DNA of 52,026 bases from contig NZ_BNJJ01000038.1 of assembly GCF_016587435.1 (NCBI RefSeq), positions 1-52,026 of the forward strand, written 5' to 3'. This document shows, one piece after another, positions 9,163-23,087 of this stretch; position 1 is the first letter of the stretch, and each line of letters opens with the position of its first letter. The notes under the pieces were generated by a model. That model was not told where the DNA came from. It searched no databases and worked only from the letters and a program-made list of their open reading frames with translations. Both the position numbers and the translations under genes were made by a program. Origin of the DNA: Dictyobacter formicarum (GTDB lineage: Bacteria > Chloroflexota > Ktedonobacteria > Ktedonobacterales > Ktedonobacteraceae).

Positions 9163-9900
9163 CTATTTTTTGACACGCTCACCAAAGATGGCACGCCCAA
9201 CACGCACAATAGTTGCCCCCTCTTCAATCGCCACAGGATAATCATCGGTCATACCCATTGAAAGCTGATCCCAATTAGCATCTCCCACTTCCTCACGCAA
9301 TCTATCTCGCAGGTGCCGCAGAGCTCGGAACACCGGCCGCACCTGTTCTGGATCGTCTACCAGTGGGGCCACAGTCATCAAACCCTGCACTTCTAAATGA
9401 GAGAGAGAAAGGATCTGGCGCGCGATGGCAGGTGCCTCATCAGGAGTCATACCTTCTTTGCTGGCTTCACCTGAAATATTGACCTGCAACAAAACTGGTT
9501 GCCGCACATCCTCTCCGCTAGCCTGACTCTTCTTCTCAGCAACACGTTGGAGTGCTTCAGCTACATGCAAGCTATCAACGCTATGAATGCAGCGAAACGC
9601 ACCAAAAACTTTCTGCGCCTTATTAGTCTGCAGATGCCCAATCATATGCCAGTAAAGATCGGGTAGGCAAAACGCCGCTTGCTTCTCCAATGCTTCCTGC
9701 ACACGGTTCTCGCCAAAATCTCTGATCCCTAGATTATACGCTATTTTCACATAATCGAGTGACTTTGTCTTGGAGACAGCGACCAGAGTTATCTCTTGAG
9801 GTAGACGTCCAACACGCTGCGCGGACTCAGCAATACGAGCACGGACATGGGCAATATTCTCAGCAATAAGCTCCTGGTTAATGGGGGACTGATTTATCAC
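9163..9900 (-). CDS. yggS: YggS family pyridoxal 5'-phosphate homeostasis protein
   Basis: 245 residues. The PLP-binding lysine lies in VAVSKTK (Lys44). Other family marks are GENRVQEAL, WHMIGHLQTNK, the LQVNISGE strand and the C-terminal LSMGMTDDYPVAIEEGATIVRVGRAIFGER. The protein is a single-domain alanine-racemase-like TIM barrel that binds PLP and buffers its supply without known catalysis. The start is GTG at 9900 with a weak GAGAG ribosome site. It is the first gene of the leftward yggS-DUF6391-yggT-yggU group; the gap of about 60 bases to the next gene contains no terminator. Confidence 0.95.
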   Translation of the reverse strand: MINQSPINQELIAENIAHVRARIAESAQRVGRLPQEITLVAVSKTKSLDYVKIAYNLGIRDFGENRVQEALEKQAAFCLPDLYWHMIGHLQTNKAQKVFGAFRCIHSVDSLHVAEALQRVAEKKSQASGEDVRQPVLLQVNISGEASKEGMTPDEAPAIARQILSLSHLEVQGLMTVAPLVDDPEQVRPVFRALRHLRDRLREEVGDANWDQLSMGMTDDYPVAIEEGATIVRVGRAIFGERVKK

Positions 9901-10265
9901 GATTTTCTCTCTACTGGCTACGCTACATCAATTTAATCTTATTATATCAATATTGTACACCAGATATGACAGAGAACACACAATATGCACAGCATTTTCT
10001 TTAACTCTAACCATACCTGGTCGACAATCGCTTTTTTCTGCTAATAGTACTACGTATATTCTCCTGCTACTGTTGTAAGACTCACGCCACACATCATTTC
10101 AAGCCATTGTATTTACCTCATATCTTGAACAAGAGCTGCGATAAGTATAACGGCTACAATCATGCGGGGACGGCACACAGGGAATGTTAAGCTAGCTCTA
10201 CTCGTTGGGCAGAAGATTCAAGCATCGTACAGAGAGGTAATGCAACAAAAAGTAAAGTGCTTAAT
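9901..10265. other. Intergenic region before yggS
   Basis: About 365 AT-rich bases. On the minus strand a TATAAT (reverse of 9941-9946) lies about 40 bases before yggS and could be its -10 element, but no good -35 is visible. No gene is supported here. Confidence 0.4.
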
Positions 10266-10670
10266 CTACTTTTCCAGTAACTCTAGCAATACGCCGTTGG
10301 TGGCTTTGGGGTGTAGGAAGATCGCTCTTCCTTCGGCGGCCAGACGCGGCTGCTGATCCAGTACAGCGGCCCCTTGATCCTTTAATTCTTGCAGAGCTCC
10401 ATCAATATCCTCGACCTCCAGGCACAAGTGGTGGAGACCCTCGCCTCGCCGCTCTAGAAACTTTTGCAGGCTAGCATTGTCTGGCGTCGGTTCGATCAAT
10501 TCTATCTGGCTGCCAACCGGGCCACCCAGAGGAAGGAAAGCAATACGCACCAGTTCGGTGGGGACCTCTTTGATCTCGGTAGGGGCAATTCCCAGAGTAT
10601 CACGATAAAAGGTCAGGGCTTCTTCCAGATTACGGACAATAATGGCAACATGATCAATACGCCTGGGCAT
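10266..10670 (-). CDS. mce: Methylmalonyl-CoA epimerase
   Basis: 134 residues from ATG 10670, which has a GGGAG ribosome site; an upstream extension in the same frame is not protein-like. It is a vicinal oxygen chelate fold with two beta-alpha modules: RIDHVAIIVRNLEEALTFYRDTLG at the N-terminus and GLHHLCLEVEDIDGALQELKDQG in the second half. Metal ligands expected for the family are visible as His7, the Gln in GSQIELIEP, the His in LHHLCLEV and the Glu in LLELLEK. It interconverts (2R)- and (2S)-methylmalonyl-CoA in propionate and odd-chain or branched substrate breakdown. The mutase genes are not in this window. Other VOC functions are possible but this subtype fits best. Confidence 0.88.
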   Translation of the reverse strand: MPRRIDHVAIIVRNLEEALTFYRDTLGIAPTEIKEVPTELVRIAFLPLGGPVGSQIELIEPTPDNASLQKFLERRGEGLHHLCLEVEDIDGALQELKDQGAAVLDQQPRLAAEGRAIFLHPKATNGVLLELLEK

Positions 10671-10702
10671 GCGGTCTTTCTCCCTCTTGCATCTGCTCAA
10701 TG

Positions 10703-11260
10703 TTACAACTTGTTGCAATCAGTATGCAACTGATTCAAGTTTAACTGGTGTGGCACCACAGAAAAGAGGCCAATACTGCGCTGAATGGTGCTGGTAATCG
10801 TCTGCAGCGCCATCAATGCACTGACGCGTGTCGACTCATCATAATGCAGTATATCGGCCATGTGCTCAAATTCCATTTGCGTTAAAATTTCATAGCTCAA
10901 ATCAGGTTTAATCAGCGTGCTCAAATCAAGATCGACATAAGCAATATGGTCTAGCAGAATCTGCGCGGGCCGAATGATATTGGCATACGTATGGATAAGC
11001 ACATTTTCATTATAAAACGCACTGAGCATATACCAACGGTCAGGCCAGAAAAATTGAAGGCAATTATTGCGCAAATTGCGCGTACCCGATGACCAATTCA
11101 TTGGAGTACCAGAGGGAAGCCACAAACGTACACATCTATCAAGCACAGGAGATTCCTGCTCATTTCCAAGTTGGAGATCAGAGCTTAATTTATACGCTCG
11201 CCACGTCCCACGCAGCATTTTATCATAGCTATGGCTCTCGACTAAAAAATCTCGCTGCAT
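10703..11260 (-). CDS. DUF402 family protein
   Basis: 185 residues from ATG 11260, chosen because AAGGGAG lies 7 bases upstream. The core contains WFWPDRWYMLSAFYNENVLIH-like and YANIIRPAQ segments, then AYVDLDLSTLIKPD and MEFEHMADI, which follow the DUF402 pattern of a short barrel with an Asp-x-Asp-Leu-x motif. Some DUF402 members are nucleoside phosphatases or RNase-like proteins; the aspartates of DLDL are kept but other acidic positions differ, so activity is uncertain. It lies 32 bases upstream of the epimerase gene on the same strand and may be co-transcribed with it. Confidence 0.6.
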   Translation of the reverse strand: MQRDFLVESHSYDKMLRGTWRAYKLSSDLQLGNEQESPVLDRCVRLWLPSGTPMNWSSGTRNLRNNCLQFFWPDRWYMLSAFYNENVLIHTYANIIRPAQILLDHIAYVDLDLSTLIKPDLSYEILTQMEFEHMADILHYDESTRVSALMALQTITSTIQRSIGLFSVVPHQLNLNQLHTDCNKL

Positions 11261-11533
11261 AATATATCTCCCTTCATCAACATCCATAGTACGGAACAAA
11301 GAGAAAAACGTCAAGTAGAAAATGTGGCAGCCCCTACCCTTACAAACTAGATGCTCAAAGTTATTTCATAATATACATAGTTCAAAACCCCAATCCTTAG
11401 CAAAAACTTCCAGGGACTGAAAAAACTGAAAAGGAAAGAGGAATATTTTCATTCTCATCTGAAGTGTTGTACAATAAAGAACCATAGAGTAAAATAATTC
11501 AGAGCCAAGAAAGAACAAAAAAACTGGATTTGT

Positions 11534-14500
11534 ATGCGTTGTCCTAATTGCCAAACCCTCAATCCACCCAATGCCAAATTTTGCCTGGAATGCGGAAATC
11601 GACTGTCCGGCTGCCCCAATTGTGGCACGATCAATTCTTCAGGAGCCAAGTTTTGCATCGAATGCGGAATCGCGCTACAACCTAAACGCGAGCCTACCGC
11701 ACCGCTCACCCACACGCCCGTAGTCGATGCCGACAGGACACAGCCAATGCAGCAGATTAGCGCACCTCAAATCGACGCTTCATTGCTTGCATCCGCCGAA
11801 GAGAGGCGCGTGGTGACAGTGATGTTCGCCGATATTACGGGCTCAACCCCATTGGCTGATCGCCTGGACCCCGAAGATATGCGCGCGATCCTGACGGGCT
11901 ACTTTAACTTGATGACGGCACAAATCCGGAAACACGATGGGACAGTTGAAAAATATATTGGCGATGCCGTCATGGCGGTCTTTGGTACGCCGGTCACTCA
12001 CGAAGACGATCCAGACCGCGCCATTCGGGCTGCACTGGATATGCAAGCAGCATTGAACAGCTTTAACGAGCATCGCCTGGCCCGCGATCCCGAGGCCACA
12101 CGACTACAGATGCGCATAGGCATCAATACTGGAGAGGTGGCCACACCTAGCGCCACAGCTACGCAACACCAGGATTTCCTGATCACTGGCGACGCGGTGA
12201 ATATCGCCGCTCGTTTGCAACAAATGGCTACCCCAGAAACTATTCTGGTGGGAGAACGAACATATCTTTCTAGCCGGGCGGTCTTTGACTTTAAGGCCAT
12301 TGCGCCGTTACACCTCAAAGGCAAGTCAGAACCAATCTCAGCCTATGTGGTTCAGGGTCTACGCCAATCTACACTGGACATCGCCCAGCATCCGCGTGGC
12401 TTGACTGGCAGCAACTCGCGGCTAGTTGGCCGGGACCTGGAATTAACCCTGCTACATGCCAGTTATGCTCGCGTGCAGACCGAGCGGCGCCCCCATCTCA
12501 TCACTATTTTAGGCGCTCCTGGCATTGGTAAGTCGCGTCTGGTGCGCGAATTTATTACCCGCGAGCAAGAACTGGTTAAGAGCACGTCTTCAATTGGCGA
12601 GATGACGCCACCACTGGTCCTTAAAGGTCGTTGTCCTCCCTATGGGGAAGGGCTGACTTACTGGCCCCTGATCGAGATACTGCGCACAATTTTGCATGTG
12701 CGGAAAGAGGATACAGACGATATTGTCCATCAGCGTTTCGTTGAATTTTTACGCTCAACCTTTGCGAAAGCCAGAATCAATGAATCACCTGAAAACATCG
12801 CTGAAACGCTGCTGCGTAGCGTTGGACGTGGCTTGCTTGGCAAGCAGATGGCGTCTAATAGCCCCGGTTACGATGAACGACCTAAGCCAGATCAGAGAAC
12901 AACCATCAGCAGCAATACAGACAAGCAAAGCGGCGCTCAAGGAGCCTTACTGCGGGCATGGCGTGTGCTGCTGGAGGCGCTAGGAGAACTTCAACCGCTG
13001 ATCGTAGTCATTGATGATATTCAATGGGCAGATGAAGCGCTGCTGGATCTCTTTGAGTATCTGACTGAGCGTATCACTTCTGTACCATTGTTATTTATTT
13101 GTCCCGCCCGACCTGACTTTTTGGAACATCGCCGCGATTGGGGTGGCGGCCATAGAAATTTCACAGCCATCGAACTGGATTCCCTGACCTGGGAAGAAAG
13201 CAGCGATCTGATAGATGCGCTCTTGAACACCAGTGAGTTACCCGAGACACTGCGCTATACTATTCTGGCACGCTCAGAAGGCAATCCCTTCTTTGTGGAA
13301 GAAATTGTACGCATGTTTATCGATCAAGGTATTCTGGTACGGAAAGAGAATCATGAGCGTGGTCAAAGCTATTGGCAGGTTGAATATCCCAGACATGGGA
13401 TGATGGGGGAAGTAGGACAACCGGTACAGTCCGTCAATAATGAGCCTCCGGAAGAGGGATTGCTAAGCAATCCTTATTTAATCCCGCTGCCTCATGTGCC
13501 AGATACTATTCAAGGTGTACTGGCCGCACGTGTTGATCTGCTCAATCCTACTGAAAAATTGGTTTTACAACATGGTTCGATTATTGGGCGCAACTTCTGG
13601 CTGTCCTCATTGCTAGAATTATCGCAGGGCTTGAGTCCGGATGCTGTGATCGAGGCCCTGGTAGCATTGATGCGCCGTGACTTTATCGCCGAAATTAGCA
13701 ACAAGACCGCCAGTCCCACCACGCCGGATCGGGCTTTTATCTTTAAGCATATCCTGATTCGCGATGTCGTATACAACAATATCCCTCGCCAGCGGCGCGC
13801 TCATGAACATGCGCGCATTGCGCTCTGGCTAGATGAGCAGGTTGCCAATCAGCAGGCTAACTTTGTCGAGTTAATTGCTTATCACTATCAGCGCGCACTA
13901 GCGGCATGGTCGCCCAACGCCGCTATCGACTATATTGAAATCTATAATCAGCATCATCCTACGGCTCCCCCAATCCGCCTGACCAGAGAAAACTTACGCG
14001 ATCGGGCCGTCAAGTATCTGACTTTGACTGGAGATCAGGCCATGGATAGCTATTACGCTCTCCGTGCCCTGCAGGCCTATAATGATGCGTGTGATTTACT
14101 GAATGATGCCCATGCAGATAAGTTGACCCAGAGCATCATGCTGACCAAGATTGGTCAGGCCCATGCCCAGCGTGGCAACCTCGATGAGGCCTGGCGCCAA
14201 TGGCGACGCGCGCTGCAGTTGATTCCTCAGGATAACATGGAAGCCAACAAGTCGCATTTACTCAAACTATATGAAAAAATGTCTCTGCTGGCGACACGCT
14301 GGTTGTCACGTTTTGACACTCAGCCCGATCCGCAGGAGGTCCGTCAGTATATCAATGCCGGGCTAAAAATTTTGGAAGGAACGCCCACCAGTCGCGAGCA
14401 TATCGCTTTTCGTACCTACCTGGCCTTCTGGTATATTCGCCAGCTGGGAACGGCACCCAGTGATCAAAAAGCTGAGCTGGCGGAACAGGCTTTGCTCAGT

Positions 14501-15652
14501 GGCAATCAAGCACTACAAATGGCTGAGGAATTGAATAGTCCTCGCACGTTGTCTCTAACGCTGGATGCCATGGGATTTATCTATTTTGAGTATCATCAAT
14601 ATACCAGGGCGTTAGAGCTACAAGAGAGACGCTTGCAACTTGAGCACCTTATCTATGACCGTGAGGAACTCTACGACCTCTATTTCTCGTTAGGAAACGC
14701 CTACGAGCAGGTAGGAGAATATGCTACCTCGCTGACGTATTATGGTCGGGCCTGGAACAATGCACTCACGATGGAGAGCCCCTCTATGGTGCTCACCGGC
14801 ATGGTAGGACGTATGCGCGTCTGGCAGCGTTGGAATCGCTGGGGTGATGCGCAACAGGTGGCACACGATATTCTACAATTTATTGAAAAATATCAGCAGG
14901 ATGAGAAGCGCCAATTATGGGCGCTGGAAACACTATCCACCATCGCTTACCATCAAGGCAAGCAAGAGGACGGCGACAGATACGCCCAGCAATATAAACG
15001 CTTAATTACCCAACAGGGTGAACGCGGAGCCTACGCGGAAAGTGCTCCTCTGGAAACCAAAATGCATGCTATCCATCTCGCACAAGAGAATTGGGAACAG
15101 GCTTTATCTGACTATCGCATAAAATTTGAGCTCAGCGAACCGTTTCCCAATCCTGCGATACTGGCAACGCTGGTGGACCTGCTGGTTATTACTAATAATA
15201 GTGATGGGCAGGAAGCCTTATTCGACCGGGCGATTAAACTCTGTGAAGAGGCAGGGTCGCGCAAGAGTCTGGCGGTCGCCTTGCGCGCGCGCGGAAATAT
15301 GCTTATGCAGAAGCAACAATGGGAACAAGCCGAAGAAGATCTACGTCGCTCCCTCGATTATTGTGAGAAACTGGACCTGCCCTGGGAGCGCGCCCACACC
15401 CTTTATAACCTGGGATTACTCTATCGCTCTCGCTCTGACACCCATGTCAGCAAGGAACAAAGTAACAGCGATATCCAACTCATGCGCTATTATCTGGAGC
15501 AAGCGCTAGGCTTCTACGAGTCGCTGGAGGCCCGTCCTTCCATCAGACGCACGCAGAGGCTGCTAAAAGAAGAGCAGAACGCGGAGCTAACCACCTCTTC
15601 GGGCAGGATCAGAGCCATAACTGAGTTGAGTCCCAGATCTGACCCATTGTAG
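11534..15652 (+). CDS. Double zinc ribbon, class III nucleotidyl cyclase, AAA ATPase and TPR protein
   Basis: 1372 residues. Two zinc ribbons lie at the N-terminus (Cys3/6/17/20 and Cys27/30/41/44). The class III cyclase domain (about 90-275) has metal aspartates in FADITGS (Asp100) and YIGDAVMAVFG (Asp144) and the transition-state Asn/Arg pair in GDAVNIAARLQ (223, 227), so it looks catalytically complete. A STAND-like ATPase follows, with Walker A GAPGIGKS (327-334) and Walker B LIVVIDDIQWADE (489-501). The last 500 residues or so form TPR-like helices. This architecture is common in soil bacteria with many regulators and is expected to make cAMP or respond to ligand through the ATPase/TPR part. 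No clear ribosome site precedes the ATG. The 3' end overlaps the opposite-strand hydrolase gene by 44 bases. Confidence 0.88.
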   Translation: MRCPNCQTLNPPNAKFCLECGNRLSGCPNCGTINSSGAKFCIECGIALQPKREPTAPLTHTPVVDADRTQPMQQISAPQIDASLLASAEERRVVTVMFADITGSTPLADRLDPEDMRAILTGYFNLMTAQIRKHDGTVEKYIGDAVMAVFGTPVTHEDDPDRAIRAALDMQAALNSFNEHRLARDPEATRLQMRIGINTGEVATPSATATQHQDFLITGDAVNIAARLQQMATPETILVGERTYLSSRAVFDFKAIAPLHLKGKSEPISAYVVQGLRQSTLDIAQHPRGLTGSNSRLVGRDLELTLLHASYARVQTERRPHLITILGAPGIGKSRLVREFITREQELVKSTSSIGEMTPPLVLKGRCPPYGEGLTYWPLIEILRTILHVRKEDTDDIVHQRFVEFLRSTFAKARINESPENIAETLLRSVGRGLLGKQMASNSPGYDERPKPDQRTTISSNTDKQSGAQGALLRAWRVLLEALGELQPLIVVIDDIQWADEALLDLFEYLTERITSVPLLFICPARPDFLEHRRDWGGGHRNFTAIELDSLTWEESSDLIDALLNTSELPETLRYTILARSEGNPFFVEEIVRMFIDQGILVRKENHERGQSYWQVEYPRHGMMGEVGQPVQSVNNEPPEEGLLSNPYLIPLPHVPDTIQGVLAARVDLLNPTEKLVLQHGSIIGRNFWLSSLLELSQGLSPDAVIEALVALMRRDFIAEISNKTASPTTPDRAFIFKHILIRDVVYNNIPRQRRAHEHARIALWLDEQVANQQANFVELIAYHYQRALAAWSPNAAIDYIEIYNQHHPTAPPIRLTRENLRDRAVKYLTLTGDQAMDSYYALRALQAYNDACDLLNDAHADKLTQSIMLTKIGQAHAQRGNLDEAWRQWRRALQLIPQDNMEANKSHLLKLYEKMSLLATRWLSRFDTQPDPQEVRQYINAGLKILEGTPTSREHIAFRTYLAFWYIRQLGTAPSDQKAELAEQALLSGNQALQMAEELNSPRTLSLTLDAMGFIYFEYHQYTRALELQERRLQLEHLIYDREELYDLYFSLGNAYEQVGEYATSLTYYGRAWNNALTMESPSMVLTGMVGRMRVWQRWNRWGDAQQVAHDILQFIEKYQQDEKRQLWALETLSTIAYHQGKQEDGDRYAQQYKRLITQQGERGAYAESAPLETKMHAIHLAQENWEQALSDYRIKFELSEPFPNPAILATLVDLLVITNNSDGQEALFDRAIKLCEEAGSRKSLAVALRARGNMLMQKQQWEQAEEDLRRSLDYCEKLDLPWERAHTLYNLGLLYRSRSDTHVSKEQSNSDIQLMRYYLEQALGFYESLEARPSIRRTQRLLKEEQNAELTTSSGRIRAITELSPRSDPL

Positions 15653-16598
15653 GAGGAAGAGCAGAAATATGAATATGCGCCAGATTGACATGGGCCGAAC
15701 GCAAATATAAACGCATACTTTCCAGAGCAATAGCTGGTGTGTTATTGGTGCGGCTCAAGTGCGCCAGCCAGAGCCAACGCATGCCAGTCTCGCACCAGAT
15801 CTGCAGTATCGCCTCCCCAGCCTGATCATTCGAGAGATGGCCCGTTGGACTCAGAATACGGCGCTTCAGATGCCAGGGATAGGGGCCACGCACCAGGCGC
15901 TCTCGGTCGTGGTTAGACTCTAAAATCAACAGATCAGCATGTTGCATCTGCTCAAGCATAGCTGGCGTGACTTCACCACTATCGGTTACCAGGCAGACAC
16001 GACAACCGCCAGCATGGAGCAGATAGCCGCAGGGAGCGGTGGCGTCATGCGAAATAGAAAATGAGGTGATCTCGATATCACCAATTGTCAGGCGTGAACC
16101 AACCGGGAAAATCCGATGAGGAAATGTCAACTGTGACTGAGAAGTCGTCTGGCTAATCGCGTTATCCGGTTCTGCAACGACCCTGGTTGCCGTCAGTAAG
16201 GTGGTCGTTGCCTCTACCTCTTCAGCAGCAGCTTTTATGAGTGAATGTGACATAACTTCTTCGACGCGAACTTTTGCCACCACCGTCCGACCCGCATCTG
16301 TTTTCCACACACCAGACCGTAAGCCGTCTTGAATGGCCAGTAAGGTCCTCATATCCGCAACCACCGGCAAAGCATGGCGATTGACCAGCTGGGGAAGCGC
16401 ATGGACATGATCACTGTGCTCGTGGGTAATTAAAACAGCCTGAATCTGCGCTAAAGATACACCAACCGAGGCCAGGCGCATTGTCAATGTACGAGCGCTC
16501 AAACCGGCATCCAGTAGTAGTTTTGTGCGTCCCAGTGGACCAGCCTCAACCAGGAATGCATTGCCGCTACTACCGCTGCCAAGAGAAACCACTCGCAT
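15609..16598 (-). CDS. MBL-fold metallohydrolase (WalJ/YycJ-like)
   Basis: 329 residues from ATG 16598. The N-terminal MRVVSLGSGSSGNAFLVEAG and the metal-binding THEHSDH are the marks of the YycJ/WalJ branch of the metallo-beta-lactamase fold, with downstream ISHDATAPCGYLLHAGG, LVTDSGEV and LESNHDRE supplying further ligands. An insert at about residues 90-145 (KVRVEEVMSHSLIK and a Thr/Val-rich stretch) makes it longer than the usual 260 residues. Likely a nuclease or phosphodiesterase, possibly active in DNA end processing. Upstream, the amidohydrolase gene ends 45 bases away on the same strand. Confidence 0.85.
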   Translation of the reverse strand: MRVVSLGSGSSGNAFLVEAGPLGRTKLLLDAGLSARTLTMRLASVGVSLAQIQAVLITHEHSDHVHALPQLVNRHALPVVADMRTLLAIQDGLRSGVWKTDAGRTVVAKVRVEEVMSHSLIKAAAEEVEATTTLLTATRVVAEPDNAISQTTSQSQLTFPHRIFPVGSRLTIGDIEITSFSISHDATAPCGYLLHAGGCRVCLVTDSGEVTPAMLEQMQHADLLILESNHDRERLVRGPYPWHLKRRILSPTGHLSNDQAGEAILQIWCETGMRWLWLAHLSRTNNTPAIALESMRLYLRSAHVNLAHIHISALPPTMGQIWDSTQLWL

Positions 16599-16643
16599 AA
16601 TAAAAATACCTCGCCGGGATAAACAATCCCCCAAAATACAATG

Positions 16644-17504
16644 TTAGCCGCATAAAGCGGGATCATATAGACTCAATAGATTTTGCGCATTGCGCCCAAG
16701 CACCATATCCAACGCAGCGGCATCCAGATTAGTCTGCTGAATGTGTTTAATAACGCGCTCCTGCCGTAACAGGCCATAATCACTGCCAAAAAGAATACGG
16801 TCAGCACCTACTAATTGTGCGACGGTAGAAAATATTTCTGGCCGATATAAAAAAGGAGTCGCAGCCGTATCATACCACACATGCGAGGAGATCCGTTGAA
16901 TTTCTGGCATCAGCGTATAAAAAGGCAGGCCACCACCCCAATGGGCGGCCACAAAACGCACTTCGGGAAAGGTCGTCAAGAATGTAATCACGTCTTGCAG
17001 CGAGACATTTCCTTTACCTGGATACAGATGACCCACTGGCTCGCTACAGTGAGAGAGAACAAGTAGTTGATAATGCCGGACTACGTCCATCAAAGGGGAA
17101 AGCAAATGGACATCGCTTAAGCGATATCCCTGTCCATGGGGCATTAATTCGCCCAGCCCGATCATTCCGGCTTTTGCACAACGTTCTAACTCATATACAG
17201 CCCGCTCACCAGCCAGAGGCTGTAAAACAGCCATCCCATAAAGACGGCCTGGATAACGTCGCAGAGCATCAATGACATAGCTGTTAGTTTCTTCAATCAG
17301 TGCAGGATCAGTCCAGCCAAAGGAAAAAGTAACGGCAGCATCAACGCCTGAAGCATCCATTTCCGCAATAAGATCTTCAGCACAGGCCAGCTGGGCGCGA
17401 GGATTAGTGTAGAGGGTACGGAACCAGGGATCACGCTCGCAATAGCGCTTACGCTGTGTACAAACTTCGGGAGGAAATATATGAGTATGAAAATCAATGA
17501 GCAT
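16644..17504 (-). CDS. Amidohydrolase family protein (TIM-barrel metal-dependent hydrolase)
   Basis: 286 residues from ATG 17504 with AAGGAG 7 bases upstream. It begins MLIDFHTHIFPP, giving the HxH metal site on strand 1. Later markers are LSHCSEP, AAHWGGGLPFY and LFGSDYGLL, the pattern of the amidohydrolase_2 (ACMSD-like) group that hydrolyses or decarboxylates small carboxylic or aromatic substrates. The exact substrate cannot be told. It is followed on the same strand by the MBL hydrolase and lies directly downstream of the rRNA operon terminator. Confidence 0.85.
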   Translation of the reverse strand: MLIDFHTHIFPPEVCTQRKRYCERDPWFRTLYTNPRAQLACAEDLIAEMDASGVDAAVTFSFGWTDPALIEETNSYVIDALRRYPGRLYGMAVLQPLAGERAVYELERCAKAGMIGLGELMPHGQGYRLSDVHLLSPLMDVVRHYQLLVLSHCSEPVGHLYPGKGNVSLQDVITFLTTFPEVRFVAAHWGGGLPFYTLMPEIQRISSHVWYDTAATPFLYRPEIFSTVAQLVGADRILFGSDYGLLRQERVIKHIQQTNLDAAALDMVLGRNAQNLLSLYDPALCG

Positions 17505-17525
17505 TTCCCTGCTCCTTATCATAAA

Positions 17526-17559
17526 ACACAAAAAAGGATTTGCCTGTTAGCAAATCCTT
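17526..17559 (-). terminator. Rho-independent terminator of the rRNA operon
   Basis: Read leftward, a 10-bp stem (17550-17559 with 17534-17543), a 6-base loop and a T-rich tail (the A run at 17526-17535 on the plus strand). It lies about 110 bases past the 3' end of 23S and before the amidohydrolase gene. Confidence 0.88.
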
Positions 17560-17667
17560 ACAATGTTGTCCTGATCAACTGGAAATGGTATTCCCTCAAT
17601 TTTGCCGAGCGCACTGCCATCCAGAGCATGAAGCAGAGGGCTCGCATTCTTGAGCCACGATGAAGAT

Positions 17668-22426
<4,759 letters not shown>

Positions 22427-22668
22427 AGTTGTTTTTATAAACACATATCCCAACAGGATATGTGAAACAGCATGGTAAGTTGCGATCATGGCCAAGTTAC
22501 ATAACATTGGCATGTTTCGCAGATTCTATGGTCACCAGCGCAGGGGAACTGCGTTGGGACCGAATTGACAGGAACTGGTGCATTGTATTGTTGTTCCAGT
22601 TGCTGTTCTGCTTTCCACTCTTCAGTTGTCAAGGTACCTGGTGACCTTTCTAGAAGGATCACCGCAGC
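22427..22668 (-). other. rRNA leader
   Basis: Transcribed leader between the promoters and 16S. It contains a perfect 9-bp hairpin (22442-22450 with 22456-22464) directly before the 16S 5' end, probably part of rRNA processing. A third TTGACA (reverse of 22627-22632) has no good -10. No gene is supported. Confidence 0.6.
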
Positions 22669-22674
22669 CATCGT

Positions 22675-22703
22675 AGTATCACATACTCCTAGGGATCTGT
22701 CAA
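22675..22703 (-). promoter_or_regulatory. rRNA operon promoter, proximal
   Basis: On the minus strand, TTGACA (22703-22698) and GATACT (22680-22675) are 17 bases apart. It is the inner of two promoters before 16S. Confidence 0.6.
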
Positions 22704-22878
22704 GGCTTTTCTCAAAGAAAACTTCCTCGGCCTCATTTTTCTTTTCCGACAATTATTCAAACATTCGAAACATAGAAATGCATATCGAATATCTTCACTG
22801 CGGGGAATTTGAAATCCCTGAGGATGCCACTTTACCGTGGCTTAAATTACGAATATCTATTTTTTCGACAGCTCAATA

Positions 22879-22908
22879 ATAATAGCACATTAAGATAGGC
22901 CTTGTCAA
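22879..22908 (-). promoter_or_regulatory. rRNA operon promoter, distal
   Basis: On the minus strand, TTGACA (22908-22903) and TATTAT (22884-22879) are 18 bases apart. A T-rich tract just upstream resembles an UP element. Confidence 0.7.
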
Positions 22909-23022
22909 GGTTTTTTACCAGACTTTTGACCATATTTTAATGGTAGGGCAAAAATTGTTTTCCGCTTATACGAGGACCCCATTACGCCATGTGGCAATAC
23001 CGCTGTCAAGGAGTTTTTATGA

Positions 23023-23067
23023 GCATGAACGGGATGTTTGATGGTCCATCAAACATCCCGTTCATGC
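23023..23067. repeat. Perfect 22-bp-arm palindrome with a single-base centre
   Basis: Bases 23023-23044 are the exact reverse complement of 23046-23067, with one T between. It lies 20 bases beyond the stop of the leftward gene at 23088 and upstream of the rRNA promoters. It may end that transcript, but has no T run. Confidence 0.8.
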
Positions 23068-23087
23068 ATATGCCTTCCTGCGCAATG

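Noticed and set aside
10162..10356. Small rightward open frame before the epimerase
   Set aside because: Overlaps the epimerase gene on the other strand and is not protein-like.
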